Origin: Rana temporaria
Lineage: Eukaryota; Chordata; Amphibia; Anura; Ranidae
DNA: 64,000 bases
Direction: 5' to 3'
Assembly: GCF_905171775.1 (NCBI RefSeq)
Contig: NC_053490.1
Coordinates: forward strand, 152,836,469-152,900,468
Under the pieces are notes generated by a model, which was not told where the DNA came from, searched no databases, and saw nothing but the letters and a program-made list of their open reading frames with translations. Both the position numbers and the translations under genes were made by a program. Shown here in pieces: positions 32,605 to 43,301 of the stretch. How positions within the stretch are numbered: position 1 is the stretch's first letter; each line of letters opens with the position of its first letter.

Positions 32605-33194
32605 TGTTGTCAAGCATGCATACAAGCACTTGGGGGCCATACAACTAGTGAGGACCATTTTGAGTTGTTGCAATGAAATTCAGCAAAATGGACTAGCTTG
32701 CTGCATAATTTTTTCACTTCGATTTTTGGGGTGTCTTTGAATTCAGCCCTCTGTAGGTGGATACTTTTCATTTCCATCAAATGATGTGCCATCCTTTCAT
32801 TCCTAACATATTACCCAGTCCATATCAGTATAGCTATCCAGCATGATATTTTTGCCGGTTGAGATCTGATATGTTTTCAAAGGCCCAGATTCAGGTACGA
32901 CTTGCGCGGGAGCAAGTGTGATTTGCGCCGCGCAAGTATGGATTTGCTCCCAGGCAAATTTGCGGGTGACCCAGAAAGCAAGCTAAGCCTGAAATGTGCC
33001 ATTTTTGCACGGAGGCAGTTTCTCTGCCCCGGCGCAATTAAGGGGCAATTTTGCTCAGGGAGCAACTTGCGCTCTCATGGTTTTCCCTCAGCAAATATGC
33101 AAATGAGGAACTGCCACTGATTCATGAACTTGCGCGTGTGAGGAGCATTTTGCTCCCAAAGCGCGCAAGCTGTTTGGCCGGGGCAAATTTGCAC

Positions 33195-33210
33195 TTTATA
33201 AAAGCAGGGG
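33195..33210 (+). promoter_or_regulatory. TATA box of the deleted transposase gene, element A
   Basis: TTTATAAAAGCAGGGG lies about 25 bp before the residual transposase ATG at 33225. The same TATAAAAGCAG block recurs in the copies at 35509-37905 (inverted), 43631-44028 and 44601-47232, which supports a conserved core promoter. Confidence 0.6.
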
Positions 33211-33224
33211 CAAGTTAGCAACAG

Positions 33225-33305
33225 ATGGCCACAGGTCAACTGGAGAGCAACTACAGCAGCACCAAGACGGACGAGCTGAACAAGCAGAGCACCCACACTT
33301 TCTGA
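33225..33305 (+). pseudogene. Harbinger transposase N-terminal remnant, element A
   Basis: Twenty-six codons starting MATGQLESNYSSTKTDEL, then a stop. They align with the N-terminus of the transposase gene at 53202-54434 (GQLESRCSSTVTDEL). The rest of the gene is deleted. Confidence 0.75.
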
Positions 33306-33419
33306 GCATAACCAAAAAACAAGCTCATAATCTGAGCCACCAAAAAAAAAAAAAAATGGTCATAAATTATTTTTTTCTTTTGGACATCCTTGGCCCAAGG
33401 GTGCCCCGGCTCTGTCTCC

Positions 33420-35121
33420 TCAGACGCCGTAGTGGAGCATGGGGTGGGGATGGAGGGGGGGGGGAGCATTAACCCCTACTTCATCTCTCCTGGCAGGTGG
33501 TGCCTGCAAGCCCTCCATGGCGTTGGCCAGGCGGTTGAGAACGGTGTTGGTCTGTCCCAACATCCTCATCTGCCATGTGGTGGTGATCCTCAACTGCCGT
33601 CGGGTAAGTCTCCCCTCCTCCCGCACAGGAGCAGTGTTGGCCTCCACCGCACCTGCCAACCTGCTCACCTCCGAAGTTAATAATGCAGTGGCATCCTGCT
33701 GTTCAACCAGACAGGTCACAATGGCTGCGCAGTTGCCACTAACATCCTCCAGGGTCTTATTCTGTCGGTCCCCCCAGTCAGCATGGGGGGTGAGGGCCTG
33801 CTGGACAGAGGAGGAGGAGGATGCCAGGCTGTTCGCCACCCGCCTCAGGTCTCCCACCATCTCCCCTATATGGTGGGTCTGCCGGGCCTGCTCCTCCTGC
33901 AGACCCTCACGGAGGCTGGAGGGTACACCCCTAGTTTTAGAAAGAGCCTTCCTTGGAGGAGAGGCAGGGGCACGAACTGAGGGAGCAGAAGGGGAGGGGG
34001 TCACACAGGAGGGAGTGACACTGGAGGGGGGGACACTGGAGGGAGGGACGGGGACACTGGAGGGAGGGACACTGGAGGGAGGGACACTGGAGGGGCTTGC
34101 CCTGGAGGGGAATGATGTTATGGTCGGGGGGGTGGTGGGTCGGTCAGGGATGGTGGGATCCTCCTGGAGGGACACTGCTTCCTCCAGATTGAGGACAACG
34201 GCCTCCTCCACCACTTCCTCCTCCCTAGATGGACTCTGGCCGATATCCTCCTCCACCAACATGCCCAGTATCTGCAGGGGGCCTGACTGCACCCCATGAT
34301 GTTCTGGGGATGGCGTGGGTCGCCCTACAGCCGACGACGGCCCAGCCTCATCATCAACATCTGTGGATGACACAAAACAAAAATGTTGCTGGAGCAACAC
34401 ACTTATCATATGTTCCCTTCTACCCCCTCCCATGATACACAGCAGATATGAGAAACAAAAACTTGTTACATGTTCCCTTCTACCCCTCATATGTTCACTT
34501 CTACCCCCTCCCATGATACACAGCAGATATGAGAAACAAAAACTTGTTACATGTTCCCTTCTACCCCCTCATATGTTCACTTCTACCCCCTCCCATGATA
34601 CACAGCAGATATGAGAAACAAAAACTTGTTACATGTTCCCTTCTACCCCTTCATATGTTCACTTCTACCCCCTCCCATGATACACAGCAGATATGAGAAA
34701 CAAAAAACTTACCAGTCCCCAAGTCCCCAACAGTGGAGTCATAGCCTGGCAGTCCCTCCACCTGCTCCAGCGCTAGACTCTGAGAGATGACCTCCTCCTC
34801 CGGATTGAGTCGCACAGAACAGGCTGGTCCTCCTCCGGTGCCCCTGATGTGCTTTTTAATGAGGACAATTTTGTCCCGGACGCGACGCCGCATGTCCGTG
34901 AACTTTTTCTGGATGTCCATCCAAGTCCGGTTCTCAAAGCCCAGGGCATTGATGTCTAAGGTTATCGCCTCAAATATTGCCCTCCTTTGGGCTACGGTAG
35001 TATTTTGGCGTTCAGCGCCATACAGAACAGCAGTATGGCGCGTCAGTGCCTCCAGCATGATCTCCATCTCCGCTGCCACAAAATTAGCCTTCCTCTTTTT
35101 TTTTTGGCCGGGAGGTGCCAT
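33420..35121 (-). CDS. Harbinger Myb/SANT-like DNA-binding protein, two exons, apparently intact
   Basis: Exon 1 (35121-34713) begins MAPPGQKKKRKANF, with a nuclear localisation-like KKKRK, and a Myb/SANT-like trihelix region (EIMLEALTRHTAVLYG, then WMDIQKKFTDMRRRVRDKI). It ends at a GTAAGT donor. Exon 2 (34360-33420) follows a CATCCACAG acceptor and holds an acidic, Pro/Ser-rich region (repeated PPSSV) and a coiled-coil C-terminus. Joined, the frame is open for 449 residues. In Harbinger systems this protein binds the transposon ends and helps bring transposase into the nucleus. Its partner gene is deleted in this copy. Splice sites are conserved with the copies at 35509 and 44601. Confidence 0.85.
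34361..34712 (-). repeat. Intron of the Myb-like gene with an 82-bp minisatellite, about 3.5 units
   Basis: Repeat landmarks (complement of GCTGTGTATCATGG) recur at about 34441, 34522, 34604 and 34686, a period of 81-82 bp. Each unit contains GGGGGTAGAAG twice. The intron is bounded by GTAAGT and CACAG. Confidence 0.85.
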
Positions 35122-35199
35122 CTCGCAACAAAGGGCAAAATTACCTTGCTCAGGGGGGGGTGGAACAAGCAGGATGTAATTTTGCACAGGACCTGCGCA

Positions 35200-35222
35200 G
35201 GTCTGCCCCTATTTATTTGCTC
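35200..35222 (-). promoter_or_regulatory. Probable TATA region of the Myb-like gene, element A
   Basis: In the minus sense AAATAAATAGGGGCAGAC lies about 85-100 bp upstream of the start codon. The copy at 44601-47232 has the clearer TATAAATAGGGCCAGAC at the same place. Confidence 0.5.
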
Positions 35223-35544
35223 AGTGCAAGCAGGTGGGCAGAATTTGCCCTGAAAATAGGTGCAAACCACTGCTGAGTGGAAAAAAGATCATTTGCATAG
35301 GGCACACCCACTTTCACTTGCGCTGCCTTACGCCCTGATTTTTGCCTTACAAAGGAGCAAGTTAGCAGACAAAAGGAATCCTGAATCAGGTGGCAATCTT
35401 TCCAATTTGCCCCAGCGCAGAGCAAATCAGCTGCTCTTCACATGTGCAACTAATGGGCAAATCTACCTGAATCTGGGCCAAAGTGTTCCTTTAATTGTTT
35501 TAAACAGTGGCCCAGATTCAGGTAGATTTGTCCATCCGGACTTG

Positions 35545-37322
35545 GATGGACATCCAGAAAAAGTTCACAGACATGCGGCGTCGCGTCCGGGACAAAATTG
35601 TCCTCATTAAAAAGCACAGCAGGGGCACCGGAGGAGGACCAGCCTGTTCTGTGCGACTCAATCCGGAGGAGGAGGTCATCTCTCAGAGTCTAGCGCTGGA
35701 GCAGGTGGAGGGACTGCCAGGCTATGACTCCACTGTTGGGGACTTGGGGACTGGTAAGTTTTTTGTTTCTCATATCTGCTGTGTATCATGGGAGGGGGTA
35801 GAAGTGAACATATGAGGGGGTAGAAGGGAACATGTAACAAGTTTTTGTTTCTCATATCTGCTGTGTATCATGGGAGGGGGTAGAAGTGAACATATGAGGG
35901 GGTAGAAGGGAACATGTAACAAGTTTTGTTTTCTCATAGTCGCTGTGTATCATGGGAGGGGGTAGAAGTGAACATATGAGGGGGTAGAAGGGAACATGTA
36001 ACAAGTTTTGTTTTCTCATATTCGCTGTGTATCATGGGAGGGGGTAGAAGTGAACATATGAGGGGGTAGAAGGGAACATGTAACAAGTTTTGTTTTCTCA
36101 TATTCGCTGTGTATCATGGGAGGGGGTAGAAGTGAACATATGAGGGGGTAGAAGGGAACATGTAACAAGTTTTGTTTTCTCATATTCACTGTGTATCATG
36201 GGAGGGGGTAGAAGTGAACATATGAGGGGGTAGAAGGGAACATGTAACAAGTTTTTGTTTCTCATATCTGCTGTGTATCATGGGAGGGGGTAGAAGGGAA
36301 CATATGATAAGTGTGTTGCTCCAGCAACATTTTTGTTTTGTGTCATCCACAGATGTTGATGATGAGGTTGGGCCGTCGTCGGCTGTAGGGCGACCCACGC
36401 CATCCCCAGAACATCATGGGGTGCAGTCAGGCCCTCTGCAGATCCTGGGCATGTTGGTGGAGGAGGATATCGGCCAGAGTCCATCTAGGGAGGAGGAAGT
36501 GGTGGAGGAGGCTGTTATCCTCAATCTGGAGGAAGCAGTGTCCCTCCAGGAGGATCCCACCATCCCTGACCGACCCACCACCCCCCCGACCATAACATCA
36601 TCCCCCTCCAGGGCAAGCCCCTCCAGTGTCCCTCCCTCCAGAGTCCCTCCCTCCAGTGTCCCCCCCTCCAGTGTCACTCCCTCCTGTGTGACCCCCTCCC
36701 CTTCTGCTCCCTCAGTTTGTGCCCAAGCCTCTCCTCCAAGGAAGGCTCTTTCTAAAACTAGGGGTGTATCCTCCAGCCTCCGTGAGGGTCTGCAGGAGGA
36801 GCAGGCCCGGCAGACCCACCATATAGGGGAGATGGTGGGAGACCTGAGGCGGGTGGCGGACAGCCTGGCATCCTCCTCCTCCTCTGTCTAGCAGGCCCTC
36901 ACCCACCATGCTGACCGGGGGGACCGACAGAATGAGACCCTGGAGGATGTTAGTGGCAACTGCGCAGCCATTGTGACCTGTCTGGTTGAACAGCAGGATG
37001 CCACTGCATTATTAACTTCGGAGGTGAGCAGGTTGGCAGGTGCGGTGAAGGCCAACACTGCTGCTGTGCGGGAGGAGGGGAGACTTACCCGACAGCAGTT
37101 GAGGATCACCACCACATGGCAGATGAGGATGTTGGGACAGACCAACACCGTCCTCAACCGCCTGGCCAACGCCATGGAGGGCTTGCAGGCACCACCTGCC
37201 AGGAGAGATGAAGTAGGGGTTAATGCTCCCCCCCCTCCATCCCCACCCCATGCTCCACCACGGCGTCTGAGGAGCCAGAGCCGGGGTATCCTTGGGCCAA
37301 GGATGTCCAAAAGAAAAAAATA
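35545..37322 (+). pseudogene. Myb-like gene of Harbinger element B, N-terminus deleted
   Basis: Exon 1 is reduced to WMDIQKKFTDMRRRVRDKI through VGDLG and ends at the GTAAGT donor at 35754. Exon 2 starts at 36353 after CATCCACAG. An in-frame TAG at 36889-36891 follows SSSSSV and cuts the protein before the coiled-coil C-terminus, which remains open beyond it to LGPRMSKRKK. It is about 95% like the gene in element A by eye. With no promoter, no start and a stop it is a pseudogene. Confidence 0.85.
35754..36352 (+). repeat. Intron of element B with an 82-bp minisatellite, about 6.5 units
   Basis: GCTGTGTATCATGG-like landmarks occur at 35778, 35860, 35942, 36024, 36106, 36188 and 36270, an exact 82-bp period. 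Units 3-5 share private variants (TTTTGTTTTCTCATATTCG), which suggests recent array expansion. Confidence 0.95.
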
Positions 37323-37910
37323 ATTTATGACCATTTTTTTTTTTTTTGGTGGCTCAGATTATAAGCTTGTTTTTTGGTTATGCTCAGATTTTGAGTTTTT
37401 TTTTTTTTTATTGATGCTCAGATTATGAGCTTTTTTTTATTTTGTAGCTGCCCCTGGCATGTTGGCACACAGATGTGAGATCCAGAAAGTGTGGGTGCTC
37501 TGCTTGTTCAGCTCGTCCGTCTTGGTGCTGCTGTAGTTGCTCTCCAGCTGACCTGTGGCCATCTGTTGCTAACTTGCCCCTGCTTTTATAAAGTGCAAAT
37601 TTGCCCCGGCCAAACAGCTTGCGCGCTTTGGGAGCAAAATGCTCCTCACACGCGCAAGTTTATGAATCAGTGGCAGTTCCTCATTTGCATATTTGCTGAG
37701 GGAAAACCATGAGAGCGCAAGTTGCTCCCTGAGCAAAATTGCCCCTTAATTGCGCCGGGGCAGAGAAACTGCCTCCGTGCAAAAATGGCACATTTCAGGC
37801 TTAGCTTGCTTTCTGGGTCACCCGCAAATTTGCCTGGGAGCAAATCCGTACTTGCGCGGCGCAAATCACACTTGCTCCCGCGCAAGTCGTACCTGAATCT
37901 GGGCCAGTGT

Positions 37911-37918
<8 letters not shown>

Positions 37919-37954
<36 letters not shown>

Positions 37955-37985
37955 TGTATATATATATACACACACACACACACAT
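37919..37985. repeat. (AT)n and (AC)n microsatellite
   Basis: A TA-dinucleotide tract of more than 30 bp with one interruption is followed by a CA tract of about 16 bp. It lies between two Tc1-like elements, where the TA-rich sequence may have been the insertion target. Confidence 0.9.
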
Positions 37986-38560
37986 ACTATATTGTCAAAA
38001 ATATTTGGACACCTGCCTTTACATGTACATGAACTTCAATGGCATCCCAGTCGTAGGTTCGTAGTGTTCAGTATTGAGTTGGCCCACCCTCTGCGTATAA
38101 TAGCTTCAACTTTTGTGGGAAAACTGTCCACAAGGTTTAGGAGTTTGTCTATGGAAATGTTTGACCATTCTTCCAGAAGCGCATTTGTGAGGTCAGGCAC
38201 TGATGTTGGACGAGAAGGCCTGGCTCGCAGTCTCTGCTCGAATTCATGCCAAAGATGTTTGATCAGGTTGAGGTCAGAACTCTGTGCTGGGCAGTCAAGT
38301 TCCTTCACCCCAAACTGGCTCATCCATGTCTTTATGGAGCTTGCTTTTTGCACTGGTCCAAGTCATTTTTCAGGGGTTGGGCTGGCCCCTTAGTTCCAGT
38401 GAAGGAAACTCTTAACGTGTAAGCATACCAAGACATTTTGGACAATTTCATGCTCCTAACTTTGTGGTAACAGTTTAGGGATGGCCCCTTCCTGTTCCAA
38501 CGTCACTGCACACCAGTGCACAGAGAAAAGTCCATAAAGACATGGACTTAGCAAGGGTGG
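37986..38560 (-). mobile_element. Second Tc1-like element, terminal fragment
   Basis: The left end TATATTGTCAAAAATATTTG resembles a common vertebrate Tc1 terminal repeat. Transposase C-terminal sequence follows in the minus sense. The other end is not seen. It is a different family from the Tc1 at 31758, judging by transposase sequence. Confidence 0.75.
38036..38353 (-). pseudogene. Tc1-like transposase C-terminal fragment
   Basis: The minus frame reads LDCPAQSSDLNLIKHLWHEF, the Tc1 catalytic Glu region with the Glu of the usual NPIEHLWD replaced by Lys, then LRARPSRPTSVPDLTNALLE and a degraded tail. The catalytic core upstream is absent. Non-functional. Confidence 0.85.
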
Positions 38561-40834
38561 TGGAAAGTGAACTTCAAGTGCAAAAATGTGCATTATAATA
38601 GTAATTAAAACATTTTGAAATTAAATGTCACAATCTAAAAAAAAATTCAAAAGTGCTATAATGGTGTAAACCCTTTCCAACTAAAGTTGTTGAACTTGAA
38701 GTTTTTTTTGTATTGCAATTATCTGTAGAGGGGTTTCCACCATCCCTGCCGAGTTTAAAAAACTGACAGGTGATTGGGGGAGAGGGAGGGTTCACATTGA
38801 ACAGATCATGATGCTTTTAAGAGCCGATCAGCGTGTGAAACTGTCATGTAATGTAACTGCATGCAGGGAGAGAGAAAGGCACTGTCACAACTCATTAGTA
38901 ATATTGGGAATGGGCGGGAACGAACATCTAAACATCAGCCAATAATTGATCTGCTTAAGAATGGGGGCGGAGCTCATCTCTCTCCCTGCATGCAGTTACA
39001 TTACATGACAGTTTCACACTCTAAGCACATCTTACAAGCCTCATGATCTGCTCAAATTGATACTGTCTCACACTCAGAGGCAGTGGGGGCTACTCACTGC
39101 TTGGATGCAGCGTTTCACAGAAGCCCAGGCAGATCTCGAAACACTAACACACACAGAGGGATTAGGGTATGCCCAGGCACACTCGTCACACTCGTCCATT
39201 TGTGTGACTCCATTGTCCATGGCCCTACTATCTGCAGCTCTTCGGTGTCTGTTTCCTCTGTCCTCCTACCCCCTGCCCTCCCTGCTTGTACCAGTCCCCA
39301 AATTGCCCCCCCCGCTACCTGCTCCTCTTGTATCTGATCATAAATCTTCTTATCTCCTCTATTGTATTAGAACATGTGTCCCTGTATCTGTGTAATGAAA
39401 AAACTCTGCCGATCTGTACCTGTATAAACATGGCTCCAGGCGCACAGTTGATTGTTGGCATGCTCTCTCTCCTCTATCCCCCTCCTCCCTGGCTGGATGA
39501 CTCGGCCACACCCACTGCAGCTGTGAGTCAGAGAAACAAGGCAACTCACATATACAGGTACAGATCGATAGATTATTTAAAATTACACAGGCACAGGGAC
39601 ACATGTTCTTATGATACAGAGAGGATAAGAAGATTTTTTTTTACAGTGGGTTAACAACCACTTTATGGAGTACCATAAAGTCCAATTGTTTTCGGCATTT
39701 AGATTATGTTTGGTCAATTCCAGCATTGACAAAAACAACATCAAGTGAAATTCTGTAAATCATTAACTATTGTACAAATGTTTATCATCATTGAAGCTTT
39801 GGCGATGAATAAAATTATTAAAAAAAGTGTTCAGCCTGTGTTCACATGTTAGTATGTGTTTATTACAATCAGAATTTTAACAACATTTTAACAATTATAA
39901 AATTTGTATAAGTTCAAATCAACACTGAACTGCATGTTTTATTGTTTCCTAAGCCACAAGTGTGTTTGTAATGCATGTATTTTTATTTTTGTTTTGGTGT
40001 TAGTTTTTCTATAATCTTTTAATTTCCTTTTAGTTTTAAGCACCCTGGTGTTCTTGTCAAATTTCAAATCTTGTTTTGAAATAATATGTAAGAAGTTTTA
40101 ATGCAATAATTCAAAATAATGCTAGATATTTTTCTCACATCAAAATACCAATTTAATCTTGATACTTTGAATGTGTTTGTAACTGACAATCAAGCCGCTC
40201 AACGTAAGGTTTTATTAAGGGATTCCTTCTGTGGGAATGAACCCATTATGATTTTTAAATAAATAGGAAATCAAAGGCATTATTTATGACTCTTGAAAAC
40301 CTGATGATGCTCTTTGGATTTTGGGCCCCTTTATGCATCCTAGCAGTGAAAAAGTCTCACACACGTGGTATCCCAATTATGGGGAGGAGTATCAGAATAC
40401 GTTTTGGAGTGTAATTGTCAGAAGTAAAATGTGACGAACAATTACAACTTAAAAAAACTCACAATTCTTCTTGCTACCCTGAACTGTCTGCTTCCCCAAA
40501 AATGTGTAATTTGGGGGGGTTTTCATACTGTCCTGGCATTTAGGGCCTAAGGAAATTAGCTAGGCAGTCAGTATATCAGGGTTGATACATTTTCATATAT
40601 TGTACTATATATAAACCATGGTTTGTAGATGCTATAACATTCACACTAAATATTATACAGTGATTTTTTTTTTACCAATAAAATGTAGCAGAATGTATTT
40701 GGTCTAAATGTATGAAGACATATTAATTATATGCAAAGTTTACAACAGAGACTAAGAAAAATATATATATTTTTTTTAAAGTTTCAGTCTTCTTTCCTTT
40801 TAATTGTAAAAAAAAAAAAAAAAAACATTGTTGG
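38561..40834. other. AT-rich stretch without recognised genes
   Basis: Apart from the 41-bp inverted repeat near 38.9 kb, I see only low-complexity A/T tracts and short random ORFs. A C/T-rich segment at 39230-39500 has no domain signature. Confidence 0.55.
38833..39019. repeat. Perfect 41-bp inverted repeat
   Basis: The arms 38833-38873 and 38978-39019, bounded by GTGTGAAACTGTCATG and its complement, are separated by about 105 bp. Probably a small foldback element. Confidence 0.85.
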
Positions 40835-40901
40835 TTAACTGCTTGCCGACCAGCCACTACAGTTTTACTGTGGCAGAACGGCATGGCTGGAGGAAGCGAC
40901 G

Positions 40902-41388
40902 TTAAAGCGGTCCTCCACCCTAAAGTGGAGTCCCGCTGATCGGAACCCTCCCCCCCTCCGGTGTCACATTTGACACCTTTCAGGGGGGAGGGGGGTGCAG
41001 ACACCTGTCTAAAGACAGGTATTTGCACCCACTTCCGGCCACACGCTACGGGCGAAAGACGGGCATTCCGTCACATCCCGTCTGTCGCCCGTTGTGTGCT
41101 GGGAACACTCGGCTCCCAGCACACAGCGTGTGAGCCAATCGGCGGGCGCAGCGCGACTCGCGCATGCGCCGTAGGGAACCGGGCAGTGAAGCCGCAGCGC
41201 TTCACTTCCTGGTTCCCTCACCGTGGATGGAGGGGGGAGCAGCAGGGTGACGAGCGATCGGCTCATCCTCTGCTGCGATCACCGCTGGACTCCAGGACAG
41301 GTAAGTGTCCTTATATTAAAAGTCAGCAGCTGCAGTATTTGTAGCTGCTAGCTTTTAATATATTGTTTTAGTGGCACATCCGCTTTAA
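40902..41388. mobile_element. MITE with TTAAAGCGG termini
   Basis: TTAAAGCGG at the left and CCGCTTTAA at the right are exact inverted repeats including the TTAA target. The interior is GC-rich with nested palindromes (GGTGTCACATTTGACACC; GCTGGGAACACTCGGCTCCC). Non-coding. Confidence 0.8.
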
Positions 41389-41726
41389 CTTACGTCACTT
41401 TGCCTTTTGGCCACTAGGGGTGTGCGTGGACCGACGGAGGCACCACGCCCATGTCTCTCCGCCGAAGCCGATGAAGTGAGTGCCTGGCAGGCGTGATGAC
41501 CGCCGGGCACTCGCGATCGCTCATGACAGAGCGAGAACCGGGATCTGAACCCTGTTCTTTCAGGGGAGAGGAGACTGAGCGTGTGTTCATACAATGTATG
41601 AACACAATCTCTCTCTTCCTCTAGTTAGTGCCACCCCTCTAAAGTTATAACACAGTGAGGGAACACAGTTAACCCTTTGATCGCCCCCTAGTGTTAACCC
41701 CTTCCCTGCCAGTGACACTTATATAG

Positions 41727-41945
41727 TGCAAATGGGAAGAAATTCTGGACAGCCACACTCTAAAAAAAGTTTTTGCCTTTATTCAAAAAATGGATTTGAG
41801 GACTAAGCACGGTTTGTTAGTGTGAAACACGTCAGCTCTTCTATCCGTTCTGATCTGCTGTGGCATGTATTTTTGAATCCATTTTTTTAATAAAGGCAAA
41901 AACATTTTTTGGAGTGCGGCTGTCCAGAATTTCTTCCCATTTGCA
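41727..41945. repeat. Palindromic insert with arms of about 65 bp
   Basis: TGCAAATGGGAAGAAATTCT at the left and its complement at the right open long arms containing GGACAGCCGCACTCC-like sequence. The centre carries GTGAAACACGTCAG, a motif type recurring in the window. A related half lies at 20338. Confidence 0.8.
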
Positions 41946-42669
41946 TTGTTACATGCATTGCCAACACCTGGGGCTTCTAATTTGGAGGAGAGGCTTTTAC
42001 CTTTATTTGACCTGCCTGGAGCAGTGATATCCTGTCATGGATATGCAATAAAGTCTGGCAGCTTACCTGTTTCCATCTGTTCATTAGAGGCCTGACTCTG
42101 TTCTGGTTGCCTTTTTATCACTTCCCCTTCCTGTGTGGCCCCACCCAGACCATCCCAGGAAGTCTATATTAACTGTTGCACTACAGGTCTGCAGTGCTGT
42201 TCAACCTTTGTTTGTAGCTTGTTCCTGTCTGCAGTGTGTTACGTGTACCTTTCTGTGTACCGACCTTGGCTCGTCTCTGACTTCTCCTGTTTGCCTGTTT
42301 CCCTGACCCTTGGCCTGTTCCTTGTTTACCCTTGTCTGCCAGTTGCCCCGACCTCGGCTTACCCATCACTATCGCTTTTCCTGGTTGCTGCTTCCCCTCT
42401 CTCCCTGCGGAGCGTGACCTTGGGGACCCCAGGGGTCGCGACCTGGATCCAGCTGCGGCGAAGGCCATCCTCACCACCAGAGGCTCTAGTAAACACAAAG
42501 CTGGGTCTTAGACTCCTCACCCTGGGGAATCTTGGGCTCGCGCTTCCTCTTTGATCGCAGCATTTGACCACAGGGTTCACTACCCTGTGGTGCATCCCTG
42601 ACCCCAACGGGGTGCACTTGTCACCTGGCCACAGGTGACCTGACATATCCTATTTAACATTTATACAGT
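41946..42669. other. Unclassified C/T-rich repeat-like stretch
   Basis: GACCTTGGCTCGTC and similar CCTG/CCTTG phrases recur with short spacing, and an AATAAA lies at 42046-42053. It may be LTR-derived, but no ends were found. Confidence 0.35.
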
Positions 42670-43301
42670 TGTAGCGCCCCTTTACTTTCAGTAAAGGCAC
42701 TACGCTAAAGTTAGTGGGAGAATGAGAGAGAGAATTTGCTCTCATTCTGAATTATGTCAAATTTGGCTGTCGCCAAATCTGGATTGTTCTGTGTGCTAGA
42801 CTGTGTTCTAGGCATGAGACACCATCCCTGGGCGGCAGGTGGCGTCAGAGAGGACCAGCTCAACTATTCCGCTCATCCAAGTTCTAGGCCTGTGGCAGAG
42901 GCCCCACTAGAGCCAGGCCTGTTGCAGAGGCCTGTTCATCCCAGCAACCTTAAAGTGACACTTCGGCTGCCAGGCTAGTGGCAGGAGTCTGTCCGGGGGC
43001 ACTTCACCCACTCTGGCTAGAGTGGCGACGAACTGTATCTATTACTACTGAGAGCAGGATTGCTCGTCTCTTATCCAAGCCTGATACTGCAAGGTTCTCT
43101 TACTTCATCAACCTTTTCTGTCCTATCTTATGTTGATGTTGGTCGTGTTGGGCCGGGACAATAAAGCATTCAGAAAATCGTATCCGCTGATTGGACATTC
43201 GTTTACTGCTCTACTCACTACAATCACCCTAGACAACGATTGAATGTAACTTAATACGCCAATCCCAAAACAACCAGAGGCTCCTGAGGGGGTAGTGCTA
43301 G
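42670..43301 (+). mobile_element. Solo LTR, about 632 bp, flanked by ACAGT
   Basis: The sequence starts TGTAGCGCCCC and ends GGGGTAGTGCTAG, roughly inverted ends of LTR type. ACAGT flanks both sides (42665-42669 and 43302-43306), a 5-bp TSD. An AATAAA polyadenylation signal lies at 43169-43174. No internal region is present. Confidence 0.75.

Larger units (their letters stand above)
32882..35479 (-). mobile_element. Harbinger element A: Myb-like gene present, transposase deleted; TSD AAA
   Basis: The termini GGCCCAGATTCAGGTA and their complement lie at both ends, flanked by AAA (32879-32881 and 35480-35482); the empty site is seen in the Tc1 end at 63935. Right to left it carries a TATA box, a two-exon Myb-like gene and 3' sequence. 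From the left end come a second TATA box (TTTATAAAAGCAGGGG near 33195) and only the first 26 codons of the transposase gene. Length 2,598 bp. Confidence 0.9.
35509..37905 (+). mobile_element. Harbinger element B: inverted relative to A, 5' part deleted; TSD AGT
   Basis: The ends GGCCCAGATTCAGGTAG and CTGAATCTGGGCC are flanked by AGT (35506-35508 and 37906-37908). After the first 20-odd bases the sequence jumps directly into exon 1 of the Myb-like gene, removing the promoter and the start. The transposase side at the right end keeps a short remnant and a TATA box in the opposite sense (37590). Length 2,397 bp. It lies 29 bp from element A in opposite orientation. Confidence 0.9.
31758..37915 (+). 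mobile_element. Tc1-like transposon with two nested Harbinger elements
   Basis: Transposase sequence (31758-32604) is followed by a 3' region ending TTGAGATCTGATATGTTTTC at 32879. The terminal repeat continues after the first Harbinger element at 35480-35508 and again after the second at 37906. This is shown inside the window: the complement of the Tc1 end at 63935-63988 runs continuously through the same sequence. The left end is missing. Confidence 0.85.

Noticed and set aside
33439..34299. 286-codon plus-strand ORF as a gene
   Set aside because: It is the antisense of exon 2 of the Harbinger Myb-like gene; its repeated LEGGTLEGG phrase reflects the PPSSV repeats of the real frame.
34361..36352. 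Regular 82-bp repeats as a CRISPR array
   Set aside because: The units are contiguous with no unique spacers, lie in a transposon intron, and the genome is eukaryotic.
32882..37905. The A/B pair as one large palindromic duplication
   Set aside because: Each copy has its own 3-bp TSD, different internal deletions and different array lengths, so two independent insertions explain it better.
42135..42554. 139-codon Leu/Ser-rich ORF as a secreted or membrane protein
   Set aside because: It lies in a C/T-rich repeat-like stretch with recurring CCTTG phrases and has no recognisable domain.
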